Shown: positions 1 to 12,600 of the stretch, piece by piece
Numbering within the stretch: position 1 is the first letter of the stretch
How the letters are laid out: each line of letters opens with the position of its first letter
Source: Cavenderia fasciculata
Lineage: Eukaryota > Evosea > Eumycetozoa > Acytosteliales > Cavenderiaceae
Length of the DNA stretch: 64,000 bases
Direction: 5' to 3'
Assembly (NCBI RefSeq): GCF_000203815.1
Contig: NW_004457735.1
Coordinates: forward strand, 1,178,001-1,242,000
Made by a program: the position numbers and the translations under genes
The notes under the pieces: model-generated
Databases searched by the model: none
Told to the model about the DNA's origin: nothing
Seen by the model: only the letters and a program-made list of their open reading frames with translations

Positions 1-94
1 ATGTACACAACTACAACAAATAGAATAGATTTTTAGGAATACAAGACAAGATAGAATAGAAACTAATAGTATTTATTTATTTATTTATTTATAG

Positions 95-769
95 GATGAC
101 TCATGGACTGATACTCATATCAGTACTATTGGTGTAGATTTTAAGATCAAGACTTTGAATCTTGATGGTAAGACCATTAAATTACAAATCGTATGTATCA
201 AAATTACAAATAACACAAGTCTCGACAAACACACCTAACACTTTAATCATCATCATTTGATAGTGGGATACTGCAGGTCAAGAAAGATTCAGAACCATTA
301 CATCTAGTTACTATAGAGGTGCTCAAGGTATTATTTTGGTTTATGATTGCACCGATCAAGACTCTTTCAACAATGTCAAGCAATGGATGGGTGAAATCGA
401 TAGATACGCATGCGAAAATGTAAACAAACTTTTAGTTGGTAACAAAACCGATCTTGTAAATGAAAAAGTTGTCGACACTAATCAAGCAAAGGTAAGTTTG
501 TCTATATAAACGCTGATATCGGTCAAACGATGATTATTTACAGAGTATTTATATAATTTTAGAGTTTTGCCGAAAGTATGGGTATTCCATTCATTGAGAC
601 CAGTGCCAAGAATGCTACCAACGTTGAAGAATGTTTTTGCTCAATGGCTAGAGATATTAAGAATAGATTGGCAGATATTCAAGAGACACCAAAGAACGAT
701 AGCACAAATGTTACCGTTTCAAACAAAGGTGGCGCAGGAAAGAAGAAAGGAAGGATTTGTCTCATCTAA
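95..769 (+). CDS. Rab1-family small GTPase, 3' part (first exon(s) outside window)
   Basis: Exons 95-190, 264-491 and 563-769, with GT..AG introns; bases 1-94 are the end of an upstream intron. The visible protein starts just after the P-loop region and carries the switch I segment [10 protein letters not shown], the switch II motif WDTAGQERF, the guanine-specificity motif GNKTDL and [12 protein letters not shown]. These match Rab1/Ypt1 closely. By family knowledge, Rab1 drives ER-to-Golgi vesicle tethering as a membrane-anchored GTP switch. The odd part is the C-terminus, [10 protein letters not shown]: it has a single cysteine three residues from the end. That is neither a double-cysteine Rab tail nor a CaaX box, so its prenylation is unclear. 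Paralog identity within the Rab1 group cannot be decided. Confidence 0.93.
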
Positions 770-1347
770 ACAATGGGGAATAACAAACAAGGTCAAGAGT
801 TATCGACAACTCTAAAAAAAAAAAATAACAACAAATAATAATAATTATAATAATAATAATAATATTAATTTTAAATTTTACGTACAAATTAGATTGATTC
901 ATCTTAAGAGAATTAATTTAATAATCAACAACAAACCACAACCAATTCCATTCCCATTTCATTGCCACAATAATAATTACCAAAAGTCCATACCCACAAC
1001 CAAAATAATATCAACATAATAATTAATAATAATAATAACCCAAATATTATGGACCCATGAACAAAGAAAAACACCCTCCCTACGTCAATATTTCTTTCTT
1101 TCTCTTTCTATCAAATATTTATTCCTCCTCTCCTTTTTAAAAAAAACAAAAAAAAATTAATAAAAAAAAAAAAGCTTTTAAAAATTATCTTTTGTGATAT
1201 TTTGTTTGTTTGTATGTTTGTGTTCCTTTTATTGTATTTCTTGTTTTGTATAACAATAATGAAAAAATTAAAAAAGTAAAGAAGAAGAACAGAAGAAGAA
1301 ATAAGAAAGAAGAAAGGTAGTCTTTTTAACTTGGTTGTTATTTCGAT
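770..1347. other. A/T-rich spacer between convergent genes
   Basis: No supported gene. It holds the 3' flanks of two convergent genes, with A runs near 813 and 1140-1175 and short TAA/ATA repeats. Likely 3' UTRs and polyadenylation signals of both neighbours. Confidence 0.6.
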
Positions 1348-4300
1348 TTATGGTTGTTGTTCTGATGATGTGGCTGGTTGTTCAGATGATGCATTTTGAT
1401 CTGATCCACCATCTCCTCCACCTCCACCACCTCCACCACCTCCACCACCTCCACCACCTCCACCACCTCCTCCATTTCCACCTTCACTACTTGCTTGTGA
1501 TGAAGATGGTTCATTTGATGATGAGGGTTGACTTGATGAACCAGATTGACTACCATTACTATCACTACTATTATCTCTTTCAACTGGATGATTTAATACA
1601 CTGGTAATGGGAATACACATAACTTCAATATCACCAAGACCACCAGCCTTTCCAAAGTTGGAATTTTTCGACTCTGGAACATAGACACCGTAACCACCGA
1701 TACGAGTACCGTTGATATTGCTCCATACCTTGACTGCACCCTGTCCAACCGTATCGATATCCAACGAACTGGCAAAGAACGTCGAGTAACCTGGGATGAC
1801 AAAACCAGCGGTCGAAGCTACATTGTCATGTCCGGTACGATCGATTGGGAAGAAAAAGTTGTCGTCGTAAAACTCTCCTCCACCAGGTCCATCGTCACGA
1901 CCAATGTAACCGGCTGGGAAGGGATGGGCACCAACGGATCCACCACAAGTACCGTTGTTTTCAATGAGCCAAGGGCTGTTGCTGTCCAGACGACAGACAC
2001 GGAGAATGTCCGATGTTCCAATCTCGAGATCTTGGTCACCTCCACGATCTCTGATCGATACGATAAAGGCATTGTCACCGTCAAACGCAATGTCTGAAAT
2101 CTCTGGTTGGTTTTCGAAAAAGACATCGGACCACGGAGCATAGTTTCCATCGATACAGAAACCATTGCCAAATAGTTTACAGGCACGTGGGAAATCGAGT
2201 GGAACCTGTAGGAATACCTGGTCATTTGCAATGATGTATCCGATGGGTGGAGTACCCGAGGAGGACGTCTCTTGCGAGCATACGCCACCAATGTATAGTT
2301 GGTGATGTGAATCAATACCAAGTCCAAATGGACGCCAATCAGCTGAATCGTTTCCACATGGATTAAAGATGGGCGAGAGAGAATAGTTGGATGGCGACGA
2401 GACTGATATGGTCAAGAGTTCTTTGGTACTGAGAAGTACTGCATACATGGTATCACCATCAATATCCAAATCACCATAGGAGATCTTAAAAATGTCACTA
2501 TAACCCTCATCATAGGTTGGAATGGGGACAAGATGTGGATTGGCACCGGCATAGTCTGCACCTTTTTCTGCATTGACATCAAAAAAGAGAGCGGTCGTTG
2601 GTAGAATGTCACGACCATTACCAGGCGACGTACGATAAATGGCACCGGTTCCCTTTGGACCAAAACCAGAAAAGTATTTCATAAATGACGATGTAAAGAT
2701 ATCGCCCGAAGCTCTGTGATAACCGACACCATAGACAGACCCAATCTCAGAGTGGTTGGCAAGATGCCAGACATCATTTCCAACGTTGGCAGTGTAGAGA
2801 TTTGGTTTACTGTTGATGGGGAACGAAATGAGGACGGGGTCGTCTGCATTTGGTCCGTTAAAGTCTTCCTTGGCATAGCATACCAAGGCAGCTCTAGGTG
2901 TAGCCTGGCAGAAATGGTCATCGTCATTCAATCCAAAGTTGATTGAAGTGTCGATTGCACCAGGCTGTGGTGATGGACCGGCGGCATTGATAAAAGTGGT
3001 CGATGGCGAGAGTGGTGCATTTGAATAGTACCATCCGAGAGGAGCATCAATCACCTTGATAGTGTATGGTGCTTCAGTAACGTTTTTGAATTCATAGGAT
3101 CCATTGGCATCGGTAACTGTAGTACCTACGACACGACCATCTTCTGTGGATATCAATGCAACCGTGATACCTGCCATGGGAGGATCGACCGAATTATAAC
3201 CAGTGTCGACCGTCTCCATAATACCATTTCCATTGTAGTCTCTGAAAATGGTTCCGTTGACATCACCATAAAATGTGACCAATATACCAGCATTGATCCA
3301 TGGGAGGACATAATCACCACGCAAAGATGCTTCGGCGGGCTTCTTGGCGCGCACTCCACCAATGGTGGTTGCCAAACCAAGTGGACCGGCCTTTCCCAGC
3401 GAGTTGACCTTGCTTGTAAGTGGCTTGGCTTGACTTGGGTCACGTTTGGTAAACATGGTATCCTCTGGGAACTCAAATTGGACGATATAGGCACCTCTGA
3501 TGAGATTGTCAAAAAAGTAGTAACCCAAACTGTCGGTATAGGTGGGTTCGACAATTTTTTGATGGTTGTCCGTAACCTGTACCCCGAGGGGGTTGAATAA
3601 ACTGACCGTGATGCCTGGGATTGGTGGATAGGACGGGCTGTAGACTCCCTTCTTTCCACGGTCGATAAATGCATAACCAGTGATGACAAACACGTCACGA
3701 ATAGGTGCCTGTGTCTGGATAAATTCGCTTCCACAATCTACGTGTCCATAGAATACATACTCGGACGCTTTGCTAAGCGCCTGATAACATATTTGCATAA
3801 AATCCAAAGGTGCCGATGGTCGATAAACCACATAGTTGACATTTGTCGATGCGTTGATCATACATCCCAACCCAATCTGCGTATTGGATACATTATGAAC
3901 TTCGATTTTAGGACCAGGTGCAAACGTATTTGAAAATGATCCATTTCCAATCTTTTGCCATTTATCAATGGTCAATGTTTCCGATCCATATGTACCATTA
4001 AGTGTTACATAATCAAATCCATCAACTGATGCTATAATTAAACATCTATTTTCTGTTTTCCTAAAAAAAAAAAAAAGTATATAAATAGATAGATAAATAT
4101 CAAAAACTATAGATGTCTAATATTTCTATTTCGTACCCTGTAAAATTAAAATTTACACAAGATTCTTTATCTTCTGGACAATTGTAATGAGCAATTAAAC
4201 CCATCATTGAATTTCCAGAAAAGAATTTTGAAATGGCTGTGTTGTCTGTTGCAGCTGCTCCAATTGGAATATTTATACCCAAAAGATTTGGTTCTGTCTG

Positions 4301-4477
4301 TCCATCTGGATATGATATAGTTACTGTTAGATTCTCATCGATTTTATGTACTCCCATTACAGGATTCAATGATAATCTATCTGCAAAATCTCTAGCATAA
4401 GTTTCTCCAATCAATCCATTTAGAAATATTATAAATAAATAAATAAATAAAATTTTTAAACTATCTATTCTCCTCAT
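1348..4477 (-). CDS. Colossin-like secreted protein with SdrD B-like repeats and poly-Gly tail
   Basis: Two exons, 4477-4137 and 4060-1348, joined by a 76-base intron; about 1,017 residues. I chose the ATG at 4477 because it opens a typical signal peptide (MRRIDSLKILFIYLFIIFLNG). Two Cna_B/SdrD B-type domains are visible, at about residues 235-315 and 385-450; the second has the hallmark start GTIFRDYNGNGIMETVD and the end TVTDANGSYEFKNV. Such repeats are known from bacterial surface adhesins and from Dictyostelium colossins. The following 500 residues are rich in short beta-type segments with regular Asp/Gly, perhaps a propeller (inference). The tail is Ser-rich, then poly-Gly, and ends in QQP with no GPI-type hydrophobic tail. 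Probably an extracellular matrix or surface protein; its partner is unknown. Confidence 0.85.
1414..1475 (+). repeat. CCTCCACCA-type coding microsatellite
   Basis: On the minus strand this reads as a run of glycine codons (GGT/GGA) that gives the poly-Gly tract of the colossin-like protein. It is a pure low-complexity repeat and likely length-polymorphic. Confidence 0.85.
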
Positions 4478-5366
4478 CCTATAGTACAAGGATATTGTAT
4501 TTATAATAAAAAGGAACCAATGTCAATAATCTAAAGTTAATCCAATGTCGATTAATATTTGAATCTATTTGATCAATTTTACCTTTTCGTTTTAGGATGG
4601 AAACTTAATATTCCAACCAATTAGTATTTTTATGTCTCTCTCTTTTTTTTGAAGAATCCTTTAAATAAATAAAAAAAAACTATAGATATTAATACTGATT
4701 ATTAAACAAGCTATCAGTCAGACAGAGTCAATCACTGATGATTAATATTAATTTTATGATGTTGTATGAGAGAAGGAGGATTAAAATATGTTTCACAATA
4801 GCAAGTACTTGATTTCATCATTGCTAACTATGGATTGTTTATATGATCATCATCATCATCATCATCATCCCTCTCTCTTCATTATGATATATGGGTAACC
4901 TCTAATTGACAAAACTCTCCAACACAACGAATGAGCCGTAGGTAGAATCAAAACAAATAGAATTGTTATTGTGACACCCAGTACTCTACAATGCAACAAT
5001 TGTCTATCACGTCGAATGCATATGATTTGAAAAAACAAAATCACTATATACCCCATCTTCATTGGAATGGTGGGTGATCGGTCGTGCTAGTGCTGGTATT
5101 TTAACATTATTATTATTATTGTTATATAATCTCAAGTTGGATATCAAAGGTGTGGGCAAACATCATCAAAAATATGGTCATCACCATCATCTTGATTGCA
5201 ATGATAACTTTCACACAATTGGATAGAGTAGAGTAGATAGAGGTGGTTTGGTGAAGTGCAGTAAAAAATTATTATGATTATTATTACTGTAAAGTTTACA
5301 CACCAACTACATAGTTTGGTTTAAACATTTAAAATTTTTTTTTACTTTACTTCTTCTTTATATAAT
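4478..5366. other. Spacer upstream of the colossin-like gene
   Basis: Lies between the start of the colossin-like gene and the end of the enoyl-CoA hydratase gene, both on the minus strand. It is A/T-rich with an ATC run at about 4846-4868 and TAT/TTA repeats near 5105-5130. A 65-codon frame at 4865-5062 has no start context or coding character and is not called. The part next to 4478 probably holds the promoter. Confidence 0.55.
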
Positions 5367-6483
5367 TTATTTGTTTAACCAAGATGGTGATCTCTTTTCA
5401 ACAAATGCATTCATACCTTCCTTTTGATCATGCTACAAAATTGAAAGAAAAAAAAAATGATTAATAAAAAAATACCTCTACTTTTTTCTTTCATTATTAT
5501 TATTATTTGTTAACATACAGTAGCAAAAGTAGAATGGAAAATTCTTCTTTCAAATTTGATACCTTCTCTCAAGTTTAATTCATATGCTGAATTGACGGTT
5601 TCCTTGCACATGGAAACAGTAACTTGTGAATAAGAAGCGATTTTGTCGGCAGTCTTTAGCGCTTCATTGATCAATTCTTCAGCTGGAACGACTCTGCTGA
5701 CGAGACCAGCACGTTCAGCATCGACGGCATTCAAATTGTTGCCAGTCAAGATTAATTCCATAGCCTTTGATTTTCCAATAGCACGGATGAGACGTTGAGT
5801 GCCACCACAACCTGGGATGGTACCCAATTTAATTTCTGGTTGTCCAAAGACAGCCTTGTCACCGGCAATGATGATATCACACATCATGGCCAATTCACAA
5901 CCACCACCAAGAGCATAACCATTGACAGCTGCAATGATTGGCTTTCTAATGGTTGTAAGATCGTGCCATTGAGCCAACATATCTCCATTGTATGCATCTG
6001 CAAATGTCTTTTTCTCCATCTCTTTAATATCAGCTCCAGCTAATCAAATAAATACAGATAAATAAGTAAAAGAGTTTTGATTTAATCTCTTCTTTTTCTT
6101 TCATCATTTTACATACCAGCAAAAGCCTTTTCACTACCAGTAATGATGATTGAACCAATATCCTTATCATCTTGGAATTGTTTCATTGCAATGTTGATTT
6201 CACCAATCAAACCATCAGAAAGAGCATTCAATGCCTTTGGTCTATTTAAAGTGATAATAGCAACACGACCTCTCTTTTCTGTTAAAATATTTTGATAATT
6301 TGATGTGTCTATGTGAAACATAAAAGTCGTTGTTAGTAAGATCTACACCAACTCTAATTAATTACTTTTACTCTCTAACATACTTGAAGTAGTACAGAAA
6401 GAAGAATTCTTTGTCATAACCAAAGTACTTTGATTCAAAAGTGATTGCTTTGAAGCAATTGATTTTCCAATATATCTCAACAT
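5367..6483 (-). CDS. echs1: Mitochondrial enoyl-CoA hydratase (crotonase family)
   Basis: Four exons: 6483-6384, 6308-6117, 6039-5519 and 5432-5367; 292 residues, the usual length. The enzyme hydrates 2-trans-enoyl-CoA in beta-oxidation and branched-chain amino-acid breakdown. The start at 6483 gives a basic, Ser-rich presequence ([20 protein letters not shown]), which fits mitochondrial import. Oxyanion-hole and catalytic segments are intact: [27 protein letters not shown] and [20 protein letters not shown], with both catalytic glutamates of the family (in GCEL and QPEI). The C-terminus [18 protein letters not shown] is the conserved family end and comes from the small last exon. Nothing looks broken. 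Confidence 0.95.
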
Positions 6484-6677
6484 TTCTAACTCTCTAATGT
6501 AATCTAACTCTATATCTATCTTTCTTTTGTTTGAGTTTGAATGGTCAAAAAACGTGATCATCATTAAAAAAAAAAAAAATTTAATTTTAACAATATCGGT
6601 CGGAAATTGTCAGAGTATTGTTCTTCTCAAACATTAGCTCTTGTCTACTCTATTTAAATCTTTCTATTTTTTGGGGG

Positions 6678-7790
6678 TTAAGAATATTGTGGATACTTTA
6701 TTGGAGTGTTAGTTCTGTAGTTTGAATATACATTTGGATTACTGGAATTGTTATTTGGTTGATTTTGGGGATAGAGATCTTTGGCAGGTGATGCTGGTGG
6801 AGATACAGATGGTGATTGGTTATAGAGATGATATACAAGTGGCGATGATGGAGAAAATGGAGCCGAGTTTGATGAAAGCGATGGTGATGATACTCTTGTT
6901 ACATTTTGATTGCCTCTGGGAGGTGTTTGATTAATTACATTGTTGAGGAGAGAGTTTGAAAAGGAGTTCATAGAGAATCCTCCACTGCTACCCATGATAT
7001 TACTATTGTTGTTGTTGCTGCTAGTAGCAGCGCCTATTCCATTGATACTGCTGCTACTACTATTTACACTATTGCTGCTGCTGCCGCCACCGATAATGTT
7101 GCTGCTGCCGCCGCTGCTGGTGATGCTAACAGCGCCAACGACGCTGCCCTCTTTGGTGCTATAATAGTTTAGCGGATAGAGGGTTTTTTCATAATGTTTG
7201 CCATGTCTATAGGTGACATTGCCAGGGTCGACCCACATAGTCGTGTTTTGCTTAAAGAACGATCTAAAGTCGCCGTGGATGTCGGATCGTCGCGCAGCGT
7301 CGATCAACAGACGGTCGGTTGTCTCCTCGCACACCACTGCACGGTAGCCCTGTCCGCGATCCGGAGTCTCGGGGTACCAATGTCCTCTGATGCGCTCCCT
7401 CAGACCCATAATAAGTTCCTTTCGGAACCGTTTGAGGTTGTCCTTGGGGATGGTCACATTGAGCTTGCCGAGCGAGTCGGCCCACCAACACGCAGCCACC
7501 ACCAACTCGGGAAGCTCGCCAGAATACGTGGTATTGAGGTAATGCTCAATATCAGAGAGTGGTGGCGATGTCGAAGGGTTGGGTGTACCCCCCGATAGAT
7601 TCAACGCATTGCCTGATGCGTTGAGAGTTGTTGCTGCTGTTGCTGCTGTACTAGAGTTGTTTAGTCCATTGGTTGCGGTTGGTATCGATACTGGTTTAGA
7701 TGATGACGAGTTGCTTCCTCCTCCTCCATGACTTGAACTTGAAGATGAACTACCACTGTCACTACCTCCACTTTCTGCATATGGGGTCAT
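6678..7790 (-). CDS. BTG/Tob-domain protein
   Basis: Single exon of 370 residues. An in-frame TAA directly before the ATG fixes the start. After a Ser/Gly/Asn-rich N-terminus comes a BTG domain at about residues 90-205, with box A (HWYPETPDRGQGYRAV, from residue 137) and box B (TTMWVDPGNVTYRHG, from residue 183). The rest is a Ser/Asn/Pro-rich, disordered tail. In animals BTG/Tob proteins bind the Caf1/Ccr4 deadenylase and slow cell growth by promoting mRNA decay; the same role here is inference. The conserved domain is encoded by unusually G+C-rich DNA (about 7200-7520) within an otherwise A/T-rich gene. It is divergent from the ABCC gene, with 1.8 kb between them. Confidence 0.88.
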   Translation of the reverse strand: MTPYAESGGSDSGSSSSSSSHGGGGSNSSSSKPVSIPTATNGLNNSSTAATAATTLNASGNALNLSGGTPNPSTSPPLSDIEHYLNTTYSGELPELVVAACWWADSLGKLNVTIPKDNLKRFRKELIMGLRERIRGHWYPETPDRGQGYRAVVCEETTDRLLIDAARRSDIHGDFRSFFKQNTTMWVDPGNVTYRHGKHYEKTLYPLNYYSTKEGSVVGAVSITSSGGSSNIIGGGSSSNSVNSSSSSINGIGAATSSNNNNSNIMGSSGGFSMNSFSNSLLNNVINQTPPRGNQNVTRVSSPSLSSNSAPFSPSSPLVYHLYNQSPSVSPPASPAKDLYPQNQPNNNSSNPNVYSNYRTNTPIKYPQYS

Positions 7791-9603
7791 TTACTAAGAG
7801 TTTGATAATAGAGTTTTTTTTTTTTTCTTTTTTTTTAATTTGTTATTATAGTTGCTATTATTATTATTATTATTATTATACTTCTACTTTTTTTTACTAT
7901 ATAGTGTTTATAAATAGAATAGTGATAATAATAAGCTTTATATGTTAGCAAAAACGAAGATATAATGTATATTGGTTGTCCTGCTGCTGCTGCTGGTTAT
8001 TCTGCTGGTTGTCAGGTGACAGTTCACTCACTGTCGTCGTAAGTTGTGTTAATATTGTTTTGGTTGTTCTAACCGTTTATTTGAGGGTGACAGTTAAAAA
8101 ACAAAAAAAAAAATTAAAAATTGGTTTCCCCAATAGTGTAATATGGGCTGCAGCAATTAACAAATAACAAGAATAAGTTATTATTATTATTGAAAGAGTT
8201 GTAGTAGTTTTTTTTTTTTTAGTGTGTTGTGTATGTTGGAGAGTAGAAAAGAGAAGATCTTCTCTTGTACTGTCATATTCAAAGTTTGTTTTAAACATAT
8301 TCACTTGTTTGTTGAATTCTATTATTTACTATTATTTACTATTATTACTTTTGTTAATGTTTATACCTACATATTTAAACTGCTAACTTAAGCTTGAAGT
8401 GGGCTCTGAAAACGTTTAAAATATATAATAGGAGAGGATTGATTTCTTTTATGATCAGAAATAATAATAATAATAAATAAATAATAAATATTCGATTTGA
8501 TTTGATTTGGTTGTTTGATGTATGACTGATATTTATATACAATAATAATAATAATAACTTGTTGTTGATGTCTCTTTATAATTTATAAAATCTGTTAATT
8601 TGAGTTTGTTGTAGAGGAGTGCTAAACGATTATTATTACTTCTGCTACTTGTAGATAGATATATATCCACGCACACTTTTCTCTCACAAATAAATAAATA
8701 GATTAATAGTGTAAAATAAAGATAAAAAAGATAGATAAAAAATATATTAAATGTTGATGATTAATTTTTCTGACAATTTTAAATAATCAGTTTTTTGAGA
8801 ATCGAAAAAATAATTTAATAAAATAAAAATAAAAATAATTATTGGGTAGCTTTCAAGGATTATTCGTTCAGATCATCAACCTCACTATGATCATGAGTTC
8901 ATTCATTCATCCATTTTTATTATTCTTATCCAACAAACAAGTAATCTTATCTTATTTATTCTCTATCTACTTTTTTTTTTATTCATATAAATTATTAATA
9001 ATAATCTCACATTTAGTGGGGTATTGTCAACTATTCAGATGTATGGTATATCTGCTGCCTGTTCCACTCTCTTCTTCTTCTAGGGTTTCTGATCAAAACA
9101 GAAGTGAAGGTGGTTTTTTGTATCTGTGTGTTGTGAACGAGCAATCTAAACAACCCCTGCTACCCCACTGCAGAGTGCTTGCTTTTAATATGATGGATGT
9201 CCATCACAGATGGTGATAGAAGGTGCTTCTTCGTACCGTCAATTAACGAATTGTCCAAAATCGTCGAGTTGTTGAGAAAATTTGAAAGACAAACCATGTC
9301 TGTCTCACAAATACAACAATGTCTCATTCCCTTCTTTTTCTCATCCAGTCTGTGAACCTTATACAAGTAGGAGGAGGAGTATTGTGTTGTTTCATTCACG
9401 TTTTATTCATATTCATCAATTACTAGTAATAACTATAGACAAATAAATCTAGTTTATAGTTAGGAGGAGGTTTTATATATGTATTCATTCTGAGTAACAA
9501 ACAAAACAGACAAGACAGGACAGACATAACAGACAGGAATTTATACTGACTGAGTAACACAACGCACACACATATATATATATAAATATACATACGTAGG
9601 AGG
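7791..9603. other. Divergent intergenic region
   Basis: Separates the BTG-domain gene (-) from the ABCC gene (+), so it should hold both promoters. It contains long T runs (7815-7838, 8209-8220), TTA/TAT repeats at 7855-7880, AATAA repeats near 8460-8490 and tandem ATAT before 9600. Open frames here (for example 8842-9216) have low-complexity hydrophobic translations and are not called. Confidence 0.55.
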
Positions 9604-12600
9604 ATGGATAGGATAAGGTTATTTTTTCAAACCAAATCTTATAAACCTCTTCAAGAGGTTTCAACGACAAACTCCGATGAGACAAACATCAACCAACAAC
9701 AAGAGCAAGAACAAGAAGATAATCCATATCTCTCCAAACCAAGATTTAATGATCTTTCACCTGAAGACAATGCAAATATATTTCAAAAGGTATAACCACC
9801 ACCTGTTTAGATTAGATTAGATTAGATTGATTGATGATTCAATACTTATACTTTAACATCTAACATTCACATTTTTTATAGCTTAGTTTTTCATGGGCTC
9901 AACAAACAGTTGATAGAGGCATTGTAAGAGCATTAGAGTTACCAGATATACCAAAATCACCATCATTCCTTCATGTTGAAACATCTTCAAAAAAATTAGA
10001 TGATTTTGATTGGAGTAAAAAGTAAGTGTCCATGGAAATGAATAATAAGATGGAAATAATTATAATTATATCTTTACTAATAATATTTTTGATTTATTAT
10101 AGAAACGCAATTATTCGAAAATGTTATCAACAATTTGTTTTTAAAAGCAAAGGATTCATTGCCATTAGATTACTTACAGTTCTTGGTTCATTAATTACAC
10201 CTTTTATTTTACAACAGTTTGTATAATATTCCAAACCAACCGACCTATTTATTATTACCGAATGAATGTACTAATATGATTTATATATATATATATATTT
10301 TTATAGTTTTATTTTATTTATTCAAAACAAATCAGATTATCCAAGTTGGCAAGGATGGTTGCTATGTATTGCATTGTTTGTATCTAGTACACTCAATTCA
10401 GTTGGATTGCAACATGGATATTGGTATGGACTTTTACTTACCCTTCAAGTCAGAGGATCATTGACAAAAATTGTGTTTCAAAAGATGTTAAGATTAAACA
10501 ACACTTCTAAACGTTCCTACACTGGAAAACTTTTAAATCTTGTTAGTGTTGATATAGAAAACTTTTTAGATTATTTTTGTAAATATATAGACAAAGAACA
10601 ACAATCATTTCATTTCACCAAAGTGTGTGTCTAACCTTATCTATTTATTTATTTTATTTAATTATTTATTTATTTATTTATTTTAGGGAGTAATTGTGTT
10701 GATTTAGTTATTCATCCATTACAAGTTACTTTATTATTGGCATTGTTATGTTATTATATTGGATTGGCTGGATTTTTTGGATTCCTAGTGATGGCTCTTA
10801 TGATTCCACTTAGTACTTTTACAAGTACAAAAGTAACAAAATATTTTTTAGTTTCACTTGATGTATGTAAACAAACAAACAAACAAACAATATAAACAAA
10901 CTAAATAGATAGATAATGTGCTAAACTAACCTTTTCTTTTCTTTTCTTTAAGTTTTCAGATGAAAGAATTAAATTAATTGGAGAATTTATAAATGGAATT
11001 AGATTTTTAAAGTTGTATAATTGGGAACAATCATTTATTGATCGTATTCAAAAGTATAGAGATCATCAAATGGCAGCGCAATGGAGGAAATTTTTCTTTT
11101 GGTCGATTGATCAAACCATCATTCAACTCAGTAATGGATTGGTATTGTTTGTAGCATTGTCAATCTATACGATTAGAGGTAACGAGTTGACAGCTGCCAT
11201 TGCATTTACAGTCATGACTATATTTGTCTTGCTCAGAGAACCAATCAACAAACTGCCAGAAGGGTGTCAACGTCTTCTCAAGGTACTGTCATCGGGCAGA
11301 CGTTTGGAGAAATTTTTAAATGCACCAGAGACATCGACCAAGTCACTTACCGAACGTTCACTTGGTGGGTTTGAAATTGTAAATGGAGAATTTAGTTGGG
11401 ATGATAGTTCTAATTTTGATGATTTCGACATCGATGAAAATGGAAATGAAAAGAAACAAGACAAAGAAAAAGATAATCAAGATGACAAGATGGGGTTGGA
11501 TGATGGAGCCGATTCTTTAATGATGGTTGAAATGCTGCCAATCGCAGAGACACTTGGTATTGAAGATAGAAGACGATCGGTACTCAAGAATATTAATTTC
11601 CTTGCACCTCATGGCAAACTGACCATCATTGTTGGAAAGGTCGGCGAAGGCAAGTCATCACTAGTGTCTGCACTGATTGGGGAGATTTCAAAGTTGGGTG
11701 GAACAGTGTATGTTCCCGGGTCGATTGGGTATACTCCTCAAGTAGCATGGATGGTGTCTGGTAGTTTGCGAGACAACATTTTATTTGGTAAACCGTATGA
11801 CAAGGAAAGATATATTAAAGTGATTGAGGCATGCTGTCTCAAACCGGATCTTGTTCAATTGGCAGCCAAAGATTTAACGGAAATTGGTGAAAAGGGTATC
11901 AACCTTAGTGGTGGTCAAAAACAAAGAATATCATTGGCTCGTTGTCTCTATAGCAATGCCGATTCATACGTTATGGATGAAACATTGAGTGCTGTCGATT
12001 CAGAGGTTGCCAAACATCTCTTTGACCATTGTATCACTGGTATGATGGATGGCAAGACACGTGTACTTGTCACACATCAACTTCAATTCCTTCCTCGTGC
12101 AGATCACATTGTCGTCGTCGAACAAGGAGGTCAACTCATTCAAGGAACTTATCGTCAACTAAAAGAACAAATTGATTTTGAATCAATCCTAAAATCAAAA
12201 TTATCTTCAATCAACAAAAATGATGGAGAAACTAGTGAAAATGAACAAGTAAAAGAAGTAAAGAAAGAAAATGGCGTGGAAAATATTGATCAAGAGAATA
12301 TTGATGAAGTATTTCAAGATATTATTGATGAAGCAAATGTTTCTTCATCTTCATCAACTCCAGTTATTCATCATCATCATCATCATGTTGAAAAGAAAGA
12401 AATTAATATTGATCAATGCATTTACATGGATGAAGATACAACTGATGAAAATAATATATTAAAATCAAAAGCAAAGTATGTATCAAAAAAAAAAACAAAT
12501 CAAAATCAAATCAAATCATTTATTAATTATATATGTTAATTTTATAATATTTTTAGATTATTTGTACAAGAAGAATCATCAAAAGGAGAAGTAAAAAAGG

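Noticed and set aside
4865-5062. 65-codon frame on the minus strand
   Set aside because: No family match, poor start context and a translation of mixed spacer sequence.
8842-9216. 124-codon frame in the BTG-ABCC spacer
   Set aside because: Hydrophobic low-complexity translation across A/T-rich spacer, no ATG-proximal coding character.
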